From CBDCVN01 sp965223585 (GTDB lineage: Bacteria > Deinococcota > Deinococci > Deinococcales > Trueperaceae), in assembly GCA_965223585.1 (NCBI GenBank), contig CBDCWW010000014.1, forward strand, positions 372,001 to 436,000: DNA of 64,000 nt, read 5' to 3'. Both the position numbers and the translations under genes were made by a program. Under the pieces are notes generated by a model, which did not search any database, had not been told where the DNA came from, and saw only the letters and a list, made by a program, of their open reading frames with translations. Below, in pieces: positions 45,168 through 53,093 of the stretch (the first letter of the stretch is position 1; every line of letters starts with the position of its first letter).

Positions 45168-48100
45168 TTAGTGAGCTGACACACTATCATTGATCTTTTG
45201 AATAATGTCAACTAACTCCCCTGCTTGCTCATCAGGAAAGAGTCCTTCGATTCCTTCCTCATGCAAGTCAGTAAAAGGACGATCATAAAGAATCTTAGGT
45301 TCTATCACACCATTACGGCTTAAATGATCAATAATGAAGTTTACAAACTGAATCTGATCTGCTGTATGGTTTTGACCATTCAAGTACTTCCCAAAAGCTT
45401 CCTTAGCAGTACGCCTATCGAGCCCCACAAGCCGACGTATAAATAAGCTCAGATTCTCTTGCTTGCCATAAGCCTGCTCGAGCACCTCCCGAGACTCGAA
45501 AGCATTAGCAGCAAAAAGCAAGCCCTCGAGCTTCTCTAAATCAAGCTCGGTCAGTGGCAAACCCTTACGCACTTTGATAATCACATCATCATTACGGTGC
45601 TCACGCAAGAACTGCTCGACCTTCTTGCGGTACTGTGCTACATTCACCCCACCTGTAAGGTACGAAACTTCTACTTCACAAGCTTCGCCTAACTCGTCGG
45701 TGAAATTGCTGTAGATAATGTTTTTGCTTTTACTATCAACAAACTGAATCAGGCCACGTAGCGACAGACGTAGATGCTCGAGGTTAGGCAAGCTCACGTC
45801 TTGCCAATAAGCATCAGTCTGTACCTCTCGGATAAGTGGTAGGTGTGGTTTGATGGCAGGAATGTTGGGTTTACCCTCGAGGTTTTCTGCAAGTTCCATA
45901 ACTCGAGCCTGATGTCTCTTGAAAAACGCTGCCCCCTCAGCAAGGGCAAGTTGCAATTGTAAAACCAGCGAGTCAAAACGCTTGGCACCTTCCTCATCTT
46001 CTTGTTTGTCTGAGGGCAAACCTGAAACGTGTTGGGCAAGGTTGTTGCGCTCGAGCACACTTAAACTATTCCAACGGTTCCGATCTTGGAAGGGCTCAAC
46101 ATATTGTCGTTTGGGTCTGACGATGAAGTTATCTAGTGGCATACCTGCTACATAAGCGTGAAGGTCATCAAGCATAGTGGTCTCGAGTTCCTGCAAATCT
46201 TCATCTAGCTCAAGCTTTGCTAGGTGTCCGAGTAGCTCGAGTCTAAACTTAAAAATGCGTTGACTTAGAGGTTCTAGTACTTGTGACTTCACACCCTTGG
46301 GGTTTTGGTTAAAGAACTCAAAGTTCTGGCAATAGTCAAAAACATTAAAATGTGTTTTGTCTTCTTCTGGCGCAAAAAGGTTAGGGCAAAGTCGTGTACC
46401 ACGTCCCAGCATTTGGAAAAACTTGGTTTTAGAACGTACCATCTTAAAAAAGACTAGATTGATAACTTCAGGAATGTCTACGCCTGTATCTAGCATGTCT
46501 ACACTGATGGCAATGAAGGGATCACTATTTTTCTTAGAAAAGTCTTCAATCAGGATTTCAGCTTTGGGTTCGTAGTTGTCAATTACCCTTCCAAACTCCC
46601 CATTGTAGTGTGGATAGTTGATATTAAAACGCTGCTCAATGAATTCAGCATGTTTATGGCTTTGGGCAAAGAGGATAGTTTTACCTAGCTTGTCTCCACC
46701 TGCCACTTTGATGCCTGTGGTCATCAGATTCTCTAAGACTTTGTCTACTGTATCTTGATTAAATAACCATCTGTTTAAATCCGTGGAACGTACTTCATCG
46801 GGAACATTTCCTTCGTTCCACTCGAGCAAGTCCCATTCTTCTTGTTCTTCAGGTGTTAGATCATCATATTTTATGCCGTCACGTAAGAATTTAGTTGGTA
46901 CTTCGATGGGGTTAGGTGGCACTAGAAAGTTATCCTGTACAGCGTTGTCTAGTTCATAAGCATAGGTAGGCACACCACTCTCGAGTTCAAAGAGGTCATA
47001 GGTATTACGGTCTACCTCATCTTTAGGCGTAGCAGTGAGGCCAAGCAGTAAACTATCAAAATACTCAAAAATCGCCTTAAACTTTCTATAGACTGAGCGG
47101 TGCGCTTCATCAATGATGACCAAGTCAAAGTGCCCTACGCTAAAAAGCCGCTCGCCTTCATCCTTGCGCTCGTCAATCAGACCCATCATAGTGTGGTAGG
47201 TTGAAATCACCACTCGGCTCTCAGCAGCTTCTTTTTCAGTGAGTAGATTTATAGGGTTAGATGCAGGCAAGTGTTTTTTAAAGGCGTTCACTGCCTGTTT
47301 AACAAGTGTTTTGCGATCAGCCAAAAACAAAACTCGCTTGACCCAGTTGGCACGCATTAATACATCTACTAGTGCAATAGCAGTGCGCGTTTTACCCGTA
47401 CCCGTTGCCATAACCAGCAAACCTTTACGATAGTTTTTAGTGAAATGTTCGGTGATGCGGCGAATGGCTTCTTCTTGATAGTAACGATTAACAATGTCCT
47501 GATTGATGCTCACACTAGCTAGATCTTTAGCAGTAGTACGCCGCTGCACAGCAAGCTGAAGCTCATCTTTGTTAAAAAATCCCTGTACTTCACGCTCAGG
47601 GTAACGTGTGTCATCCCAGAACCAAGTTGTGAAGCCATTAGTATAAAAGATCAAGGGTCGCTGTCCGTGCATAGCCTCCAAGCAGTCAGCATACTCTTTG
47701 GCTTGCTGTTTACCTTGTTTAGGGTCTCGGCTGGTTCGTTTGGCTTCTACAACAGCAAGGGGTAAGCCATCATCACCCCAAAGGACGTAATCGACAAAAC
47801 CATTACCACGTGGCGTACTTTTCATGCCTGTGACAGGGTACTCAGGTACATTTTCACCTTGTGGATCCCAGCCTACTTCACGCAACAACATATCTATAAG
47901 GATTTCTCTGGTTTCAGCCTCGTTGCGGTTGTAGTCGTGAGTGTCCTTGATTTGAGCATTCTTAGCTTTTGTTTCAGTTACTTGTGCTTGTAGTGCCTCA
48001 AGCTTCTTCTTATAGTCTTCCAGAGCCTGCTCTTTTTCACGCATGGCTTCATCACGCTGTTTTAGCTCGGTTTCTAGTTTTTGCAATGCTGCTAGTGACT

Positions 48101-48548
48101 GGGCTTGTTGGTCTTCTGGTGAGAGGGGTACAAGCTTGGGGTCAAAGATTTGGGGTAATTTTTCTGAGTCATCACGACGGTAGGTGTGGGCTAACCAATA
48201 GAGCACCTGAAAGAGTTCCTTTAAGACCGTTGCGCCATCTTCAAGTTTTACTGAGTGTTTTCCATGCACAGCATGGTTACTGACTTTTCTAATCACATGG
48301 GCTTTGCGTGTGATGTAGCCGGGTACATTAGAGGTAAAACTCCGTTCATAAAGCATTGCAGAGAGGTTTTCTTCATAGGGACGTTTGAACACGCTATCAT
48401 GGTCATAGAGCCAGTAGACGACAAGTTCTAAGGTACGCCGCCCATAAAAACAGGTTAAGCGAGGGTCATAACGGGCATAGGCTTCAGACTCTTTTGCAGA
48501 CTTAGCAATGAAGGGGAATTCGTTTTCTAGGAATTTGAAGTTACTCAT
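45168..48548 (-). CDS. hsdR: Type I restriction endonuclease subunit R
   Basis: The 1126-residue HsdR is the motor and nuclease of a type I restriction complex. An N-terminal DUF4145-like helical domain (1-125) and coiled coil (about 150-200) precede the nuclease domain, with FVDYV (Asp253) and VVEAK (Glu268, Lys270). The SF2 helicase follows: MATGTGKTRTA (Walker A, about 380-389), IIDEAH (DEAH, 480-483), LLGLTATPK, and MLGRGTRL (motif VI). An EcoEI-type C-terminal domain ends it. The gene is the last of the same-strand cluster that starts with hsdM. Its upstream region consists of TTTCGGATT-type repeats and shows no ribosome-binding site. Confidence 0.95.
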   Translation of the reverse strand: MSNFKFLENEFPFIAKSAKESEAYARYDPRLTCFYGRRTLELVVYWLYDHDSVFKRPYEENLSAMLYERSFTSNVPGYITRKAHVIRKVSNHAVHGKHSVKLEDGATVLKELFQVLYWLAHTYRRDDSEKLPQIFDPKLVPLSPEDQQAQSLAALQKLETELKQRDEAMREKEQALEDYKKKLEALQAQVTETKAKNAQIKDTHDYNRNEAETREILIDMLLREVGWDPQGENVPEYPVTGMKSTPRGNGFVDYVLWGDDGLPLAVVEAKRTSRDPKQGKQQAKEYADCLEAMHGQRPLIFYTNGFTTWFWDDTRYPEREVQGFFNKDELQLAVQRRTTAKDLASVSINQDIVNRYYQEEAIRRITEHFTKNYRKGLLVMATGTGKTRTAIALVDVLMRANWVKRVLFLADRKTLVKQAVNAFKKHLPASNPINLLTEKEAAESRVVISTYHTMMGLIDERKDEGERLFSVGHFDLVIIDEAHRSVYRKFKAIFEYFDSLLLGLTATPKDEVDRNTYDLFELESGVPTYAYELDNAVQDNFLVPPNPIEVPTKFLRDGIKYDDLTPEEQEEWDLLEWNEGNVPDEVRSTDLNRWLFNQDTVDKVLENLMTTGIKVAGGDKLGKTILFAQSHKHAEFIEQRFNINYPHYNGEFGRVIDNYEPKAEILIEDFSKKNSDPFIAISVDMLDTGVDIPEVINLVFFKMVRSKTKFFQMLGRGTRLCPNLFAPEEDKTHFNVFDYCQNFEFFNQNPKGVKSQVLEPLSQRIFKFRLELLGHLAKLELDEDLQELETTMLDDLHAYVAGMPLDNFIVRPKRQYVEPFQDRNRWNSLSVLERNNLAQHVSGLPSDKQEDEEGAKRFDSLVLQLQLALAEGAAFFKRHQARVMELAENLEGKPNIPAIKPHLPLIREVQTDAYWQDVSLPNLEHLRLSLRGLIQFVDSKSKNIIYSNFTDELGEACEVEVSYLTGGVNVAQYRKKVEQFLREHRNDDVIIKVRKGLPLTELDLEKLEGLLFAANAFESREVLEQAYGKQENLSLFIRRLVGLDRRTAKEAFGKYLNGQNHTADQIQFVNFIIDHLSRNGVIEPKILYDRPFTDLHEEGIEGLFPDEQAGELVDIIQKINDSVSAH

Positions 48549-49137
48549 TGGTTTTTATTTCGGATTTTTTTATTTCGGATTTCGGATTTTTTTATTTCGG
48601 ATTTCGGATTTCGGATGTTGGACTTCGGATGTTGGATTTTTTGGTTTGGGGTTTTGTTTGGTGGTTTTTGCTGTGGCGGTGAAGATGGCGGTTAGTTCGT
48701 TGGCTTCGGTTATTAGATCTTTTAGGCGTTCTTGGGGTAATAGTTTTGCTTCTTGGATTAGTTCTAACCAATAAACTGTCTCATCTGCTTCTTCTTCCAC
48801 AATGCCAATTTTAGCAATAAATTCCTTTCGAGAGCGAGCCCGGCAAGCTGCTCGATAATTTGCACCTACAGAGGTTGCTGAACGCAATATCTGCCTACTC
48901 AACACATCTGCTGTTTTGTTTTTCGGTAGTGCATCTACCATGCGAATGATTCGGAGAGCGAATGTTTTGGTGCGAGCTTTGAGCTGTTCTTTCATGTTGC
49001 TTGATTTCGGATTGCTTGATTTCGGATTTCGGATTTTTTTATTTCGGATTTTAGATAGCCTATTTTATATCCCAAATCCGAAATTTCTAAATCGAAAATT
49101 TCTAAATCGAAAATTTCTAAAAATTTCTAAATCCAAG
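48549..49137. repeat. Short interspersed TTTCGGATT-type repeats flanking a four-helix-bundle gene
   Basis: Two blocks (about 48549-48640 and 49003-49137) are built from degenerate copies of TTTCGGATT, often as ATTTCGGATTTCGGATTTTT. The second block also holds tandem AATCGAAAATTTCTA units. The left block encodes the repetitive C-terminal tail of the four-helix-bundle protein (VQHPKSEIRNKKIRNPK). Such RNPKSEIRNP-type arrays occur, from memory, near similar genes in other phyla. Confidence 0.8.
48570..48995 (-). CDS. Four-helix-bundle protein (23S rRNA intervening-sequence type)
   Basis: The first about 115 residues match the four-helix-bundle (IVP) family: QILRSATSVGANYRAACRAR, EFIAKIGIVEEEADETVYWL and LITEANELTAIF. 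The family is named after ORFs in 23S rRNA insertions, but most members lie elsewhere and have unknown function. It may pair with nucleic-acid systems; here it sits between hsdR and fic. The final 25 residues come from the flanking DNA repeats. No ribosome-binding site is evident. Confidence 0.87.
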   Translation of the reverse strand: MKEQLKARTKTFALRIIRMVDALPKNKTADVLSRQILRSATSVGANYRAACRARSRKEFIAKIGIVEEEADETVYWLELIQEAKLLPQERLKDLITEANELTAIFTATAKTTKQNPKPKNPTSEVQHPKSEIRNKKIRNPK

Positions 49138-49142
49138 ATACC

Positions 49143-50327
49143 TCACCCCAACGGCTCTGCCCCTTCGCTCAAAATTTGCAAGTAGGTTTGATAAGCCCAG
49201 ATACGATTCCGCCCCTTGCCTGTAATTTCTTGTAAAATACCAAGGTTAACCAGTTCATCAATAGATTTGCGAATAGTTGGTAAGGAAATCTCTAAGTGCT
49301 CACGAATATCAGCCACAGAAAAAATAATGTCTTGCTTAGCTTTTTCATAAACATCTAAAGCTGATTGTGCGGCACGTCCTAGATTGCTTACTCTTATGGT
49401 ATCTTGTTTAATAAGTTCTGTCAGGCGCACAGATGTATCAAAAGCTTGTTGTGCTGTGTCTAACATGCCCTGCAAGAAAAAGGAAATCCAGCCTTCCCAA
49501 TCTTCTTCGGTACGGACACGTTGCAAAGCCTCGTAGTAAGCCTCACGGTGAGACTTGAAGTAAAGACTTAGATAAATGATTGGCTCATCCAAAAAACTAT
49601 CGGCACAAAAGATCAAAGTGATAAGTAAGCGACCCAAGCGACCATTACCATCGAGAAAAGGGTGTATGGTTTCAAACTGAGCATGGGCCACAGCAGCCTT
49701 AATAAGTGGGGAGGTATAGCCAAAGTAATCATGAATAAAACGCTCAAAATTAGCGAGCAAGTCATCAATTACTTCAAAAGGCGGTGGTACAAAAACAGCT
49801 TTTGACGGTGTTGAGCCACCTAACCACACCTGAGACTTGCGAAATTCACCGGGCGCTTTATTGCTACCACGATTACCTTCAAGCAGTAGTTCATGCATTT
49901 CTTTAATCAGTCTTATAGACAGAGGGAAATCATCTTCCCGAATGCGTTTAAGACCATAATAGAGTGCTTTTATGTAATTAGAAACCTCTTTGACATCATC
50001 TAGGGGTACAGAAGGAACTTCATCACTTTCAAACAAAAGCAAATCAGAGAAAGATGACCGTGTGCCCTCAATCTGTGATGATAAAAGTGCTTCTTTACGC
50101 ACATAGTTATAGATAAACAGCTTTGTATCCGGGACTTCACCAAGCACCCCAAAGACATCAAAACGCCCGAGCATACGGTTAATCTGTCCGATGAGTTTAT
50201 TGTGTTCTGGACTTATAGTAATGGCTGGATTAGGAGGCAACACAGCAGGCACATAACAGGAGTAAGTCTCGCCTGCATTGGATCTTTCAACATAAGCACC
50301 CGCTCGAGTTGTAGGCAAATCAAACAC
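49143..50327 (-). CDS. Fic-domain protein (predicted AMP transferase)
   Basis: Fic enzymes transfer AMP or related groups from nucleotides to target proteins. The 394-residue protein has the full active-site motif HPFLDGNGRLGR (about 222-233). The N-terminal inhibitory motif SSQIEGT (about 83-89) should block ATP positioning until released. A C-terminal winged helix (FSVADIREHLEISLPTIRKS) could bind DNA. The start is GTG, with AAGAGG 6 bases upstream. The promoter carries repeated operator-like sequences (50338-50411), so autoregulation is likely. It sits between hsdS and the four-helix-bundle gene. Confidence 0.92.
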   Translation of the reverse strand: MFDLPTTRAGAYVERSNAGETYSCYVPAVLPPNPAITISPEHNKLIGQINRMLGRFDVFGVLGEVPDTKLFIYNYVRKEALLSSQIEGTRSSFSDLLLFESDEVPSVPLDDVKEVSNYIKALYYGLKRIREDDFPLSIRLIKEMHELLLEGNRGSNKAPGEFRKSQVWLGGSTPSKAVFVPPPFEVIDDLLANFERFIHDYFGYTSPLIKAAVAHAQFETIHPFLDGNGRLGRLLITLIFCADSFLDEPIIYLSLYFKSHREAYYEALQRVRTEEDWEGWISFFLQGMLDTAQQAFDTSVRLTELIKQDTIRVSNLGRAAQSALDVYEKAKQDIIFSVADIREHLEISLPTIRKSIDELVNLGILQEITGKGRNRIWAYQTYLQILSEGAEPLG

Positions 50328-50337
50328 GTTAAACCTC

Positions 50338-50411
50338 TTAAGTAAAGTTTAACGAAGAACCTTACTTAACAATTCTCAAAAGTAAGGATAATATGGTTAA
50401 GCTTACTTTAC
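50338..50411 (-). promoter_or_regulatory. Operator-like repeats upstream of fic
   Basis: Within 74 bp the motif GTTAA(R)yTTACTT recurs in both orientations: TTAAGTAAAGTTTAAC (50338-50353), CCTTACTTAAC (50360-50370), AGTAAGG (50381-50387) and GGTTAAGCTTACTTTAC (50395-50411). The outer copies form an inverted pair. The Fic C-terminal winged helix is a candidate binder. Confidence 0.5.
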
Positions 50412-50415
50412 AAGT

Positions 50416-51645
50416 TTAAAACAAACTAGGTTGAGTGGGTTTGGTCTCGAGCTTGTCTAGCTTATCCAGAGTTTGAGGTGTGAGTTCGCCACGGAAGGCA
50501 CGTTGTTGGAGAGAGTAGAAGAGCCTGTCCTGCATTATTAAATGAGCTTCTAATTGAGTCCTTTGCACTTGCAATTTTTGGGAAATAGCAACAAACTTAT
50601 CTTGTTCTTCAATAGGAGGAACAGGTAAAAGTAACTCTTCTCCATATTGTTTTGCATTGATATTAGGTTGTGCAACTACCTTTTGTTTGTTGTTCACCCA
50701 TAATTTATAAAAGATAGTTTTGGTGAAATTAAAAAGGAACTCTGACCGCATTATTTCTGACTTAGGTTGGAATTTTATTAGATAGCCAGCGTACACACAA
50801 AATCCATGATTTTCATTATATAAGTATGTTTTTCCAACTGTTGCTCCCGAACGCGCAAAGAGCACATCTCCTTCTATTAACTTGTATTTTTCCCAATCAA
50901 CAGAATCAGTACTTGGAGACACTTTGTTACTGCTCAACTTACCATTATCATCAATGTCTGTTATCCGAATGTATCTTGGCTTCCCATATTTGAAATCAAT
51001 TGCTGAAGCCCCAGAACCATATTGACCTTTAGTTTCACAAACATCATTGAGAGGCAGAATTCTCCACCCTTTCGGATTCATCACTGGATCACCGAACATG
51101 TCTAAGAATACACTTTGAAGCAAGTCGTCCAGTTTTTGAATGGCAGTGCGGCGTTTGGTGCGAAGTTCGTCTGCTTTGTCTAGAACTCGAGCTATTTGTT
51201 GTTGGTGCTCGAGGGGGGGAAGGGGTATCTTGAATTGACTAAATCGACTTTTATTTACAATTGGCAAAGTTGTTGATGATGAGGAATGTTTAAGCAAAGG
51301 TTTTATAGTTTTGCAATAGTGATAAACATACCTTGGATATGCAATACTCTTATCAACGATTAGGGAATTTATCTGTTGATTAGTTGCGAGTTCAGCACCT
51401 GCATATCCTACTTTGCCAATAGTAGCGCCAATACAACAAACCATAACTGTTTCGGGTGGTAACAGACGAGCCTTAGAACCGCCCAATTTACTCAACATAA
51501 TTTCTGTTCGAAGTATTGGAGTATTCACATCTAGCTCGCTAGGTGAAACAAATGGTATTTTACCACCATAATTCTCTTTTATCTTTGTCGAAGGTGTTGA
51601 TCCTGTCACGACTTCTGCTATTTCACTAAAGGATAGTTTTTTCAA
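50416..51645 (-). CDS. hsdS: Type I restriction system specificity subunit S
   Basis: The 409-residue HsdS gives the complex its DNA recognition. Two target-recognition domains (about 5-145 and 200-355) are each followed by a helical spacer: PLEHQQQIARVLDKADELR and PIEEQDKFVAISQKLQVQRT. IPLPPLEHQQQIA and LLPVPPIEEQ are typical ends of the recognition domains. The start is the TTG at 51645, whose TTGA overlaps the stop of a 28-codon ORF, supporting coupling. The recognition sequence cannot be read from the protein. Confidence 0.93.
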   Translation of the reverse strand: MKKLSFSEIAEVVTGSTPSTKIKENYGGKIPFVSPSELDVNTPILRTEIMLSKLGGSKARLLPPETVMVCCIGATIGKVGYAGAELATNQQINSLIVDKSIAYPRYVYHYCKTIKPLLKHSSSSTTLPIVNKSRFSQFKIPLPPLEHQQQIARVLDKADELRTKRRTAIQKLDDLLQSVFLDMFGDPVMNPKGWRILPLNDVCETKGQYGSGASAIDFKYGKPRYIRITDIDDNGKLSSNKVSPSTDSVDWEKYKLIEGDVLFARSGATVGKTYLYNENHGFCVYAGYLIKFQPKSEIMRSEFLFNFTKTIFYKLWVNNKQKVVAQPNINAKQYGEELLLPVPPIEEQDKFVAISQKLQVQRTQLEAHLIMQDRLFYSLQQRAFRGELTPQTLDKLDKLETKPTQPSLF

Positions 51646-51728
51646 TTGAGCTGGTAAACCCCTACAGTAAATAACATCCCCTTCAACTTTTGCATTCCTT
51701 TCTGTATTTCCTGCTCAAATCTCAACAT
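51642..51728 (-). CDS. 28-codon ORF linking XRE remnant and hsdS
   Basis: ATG at 51728 overlaps the stop of the XRE-like gene (TGATG), and its own TGA overlaps the TTG start of hsdS (TTGA). The product (MLRFEQEIQKGMQKLKGMLF) is short and has no family. The double overlap suggests it serves to pass ribosomes on to hsdS. Confidence 0.4.
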   Translation of the reverse strand: MLRFEQEIQKGMQKLKGMLFTVGVYQLN

Positions 51729-51889
51729 CACAAAAACACCACAGGGTTCACCTTAAAATAGTCAGTCAACAACTTAACTTGCTCTGCTGTCAGCTTGCGC
51801 TTGCCTTTTAAAATTTGGCTCAAGTTGCTCTGGTAAATGCCTGTTACTTCTTCAATCTCTTTTTGTGTCACACTACTCTCTTCCATCAT
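51728..51889 (-). CDS. XRE/HigA-like HTH protein, N-terminally truncated
   Basis: The 53-residue frame contains a Cro/CI-type helix-turn-helix (TQKEIEEVTGIYQSNLSQIL) and then KGKRKLTAEQVKLLTDYFKV, which matches the C-terminal half of HigA-type antitoxins. A stop codon directly upstream (TAACTAATGATG) shows the N-terminal part is gone. No HigB toxin is adjacent. It may still bind DNA or simply be a remnant within the restriction locus. Confidence 0.65.
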   Translation of the reverse strand: MMEESSVTQKEIEEVTGIYQSNLSQILKGKRKLTAEQVKLLTDYFKVNPVVFL

Positions 51890-51964
51890 TAGTTAAGGTG
51901 TGCACATTCTACACCAAGGCCTGTTAATTTATTTCAAACTCCAAAACCCAAGCAGACCCTGTTA

Positions 51965-52402
51965 TTATTCTTCTATACGAATGTCACGCCAACTTTTAGC
52001 TTCCACGAAAAGGCTTAGATGTCCAATATTGTCCGTGACAACAACAGCTCCAGCTTCCAGTGCTTGAGCTGCTAAGATAGCGTCACAATCTAATTCTTTG
52101 GGATCAGCAGTTGGACGCCCTTGCTTTCTAGCCTCAGCCCAAAGTTGAGCTGCTAAGAGCATGGCTGAGGTAGTAATAGGCAAATACTGCAACACTGCCT
52201 TGAGTTGATTTAGCCGCTTAATACCAACATGTTGTTCCGCTCGTAACAATTCACGATATAATTCATAATCTGCAATTTCAGACATTATTATGACTGAATC
52301 CGTTGCCAACAAACGGTTAAACCATTGTGCGAACTCGGGGTTTCTGCGTGGATGGGACACTTGGCCTAAGACTCCTGTATCGAGGAGGAACACATTAGTC
52401 AC
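51965..52402 (-). CDS. PIN-domain toxin (VapC-type ribonuclease)
   Basis: The 145-residue protein has the acidic PIN-domain residues in VFLLDTGVLGQ, MSEIADYELYRELL, PKELDCDAILAAQAL and VVVTDNIGHL, which would form the metal site of a ribonuclease. Its start overlaps the end of the upstream 88-residue gene by 8 bp, the classic arrangement of a toxin behind its antitoxin. It lies inside the restriction-modification cluster. Confidence 0.87.
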   Translation of the reverse strand: MTNVFLLDTGVLGQVSHPRRNPEFAQWFNRLLATDSVIIMSEIADYELYRELLRAEQHVGIKRLNQLKAVLQYLPITTSAMLLAAQLWAEARKQGRPTADPKELDCDAILAAQALEAGAVVVTDNIGHLSLFVEAKSWRDIRIEE

Positions 52403-52661
52403 GAAATAGCTGTCTACTATTGGGACGGTTATTTTCTAAGGCACTTTTAAGGGACGACCATGTTTCTTCTTCATACCCAGATTCATCAGCCAGCCAAGTG
52501 CTCAAGAGTTCTTGTGTGGCAATGTTACGTTGTCGTTGAGTTTTGTTGTCATTATGTGCTACTATTTCCTCTTTCCGTAACACGTTTTCTTGCTTCACAG
52601 AAAGCAAAGCATCACCACCTATGTGTGTGGAATTTGGATTAGTTTGTGAATTTGTTGCCAT
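52395..52661 (-). CDS. Predicted antitoxin partner of the PIN toxin
   Basis: An 88-residue acidic and Gln/Asn-rich protein whose C-terminus (YEEETWSSLKSALENNRPNS) looks like the toxin-binding tail of VapB-type antitoxins. No DNA-binding fold is obvious at the N-terminus. It overlaps the PIN gene by 8 bp. GGAG precedes the ATG. The call rests on position and size. Confidence 0.68.
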   Translation of the reverse strand: MATNSQTNPNSTHIGGDALLSVKQENVLRKEEIVAHNDNKTQRQRNIATQELLSTWLADESGYEEETWSSLKSALENNRPNSRQLFRD

Positions 52662-52771
52662 AATGTATACTCCAAAAATTTTGCTCTATTTACTACAGTA
52701 GAATTTACACTAGAAGTGGTTATAAGATCATCAAATCCTTATTATACAAGATAAATCAATTTTTGCTTCAC

Positions 52772-53089
52772 TCACCATCTCGCAGTGGCATAAAACGGTG
52801 TTAAGTCCTTCTCTATGGTTTTTAGAACATAAGGGTTTTTAATAGTACTAATCTCTGCTAGGTCAATTTCTCTACCAAGCAAATCTTCTAGCCCAAACAA
52901 TAGGCCAAAATAGGCTTTAGCGTGGTTACCTGGGGGCAAGGTCTCAAACTCAACTATAAAATCTAGGTCACTTTCTGGTGAGAAGTCGCTTTCTCTTGCA
53001 GCTGAGCCAAAGACCTTAAGCAGTCTTACAAAATAACGTTCACAGAGTTTATGAATGTTTTCTTGATTTTGCTCGAGTAACTCAACCAT
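52772..53089 (-). CDS. MNT-type minimal nucleotidyltransferase (MntA-like)
   Basis: The 105-residue protein has the nucleotidyltransferase motif VFGSAARESDFSPESDLDFI (GS...DxD) and a later acidic position (REIDLAEI). Such minimal transferases act as antitoxins that modify HEPN toxins (MntA/HepT). No HEPN gene is next to it here. It starts 4 bp after the hsdM stop and is therefore translated from the hsdM message. Confidence 0.87.
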   Translation of the reverse strand: MVELLEQNQENIHKLCERYFVRLLKVFGSAARESDFSPESDLDFIVEFETLPPGNHAKAYFGLLFGLEDLLGREIDLAEISTIKNPYVLKTIEKDLTPFYATARW

Positions 53090-53093
53090 AACC

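Noticed and set aside
48549..49137. CRISPR array
   Set aside because: Repeat units are about 9 bp and directly contiguous, with no unique spacers; they are simple interspersed repeats.
50341..50411. Possible CRISPR-like repeats upstream of fic
   Set aside because: Copies are short, degenerate and in both orientations with irregular spacing; they look like operators.
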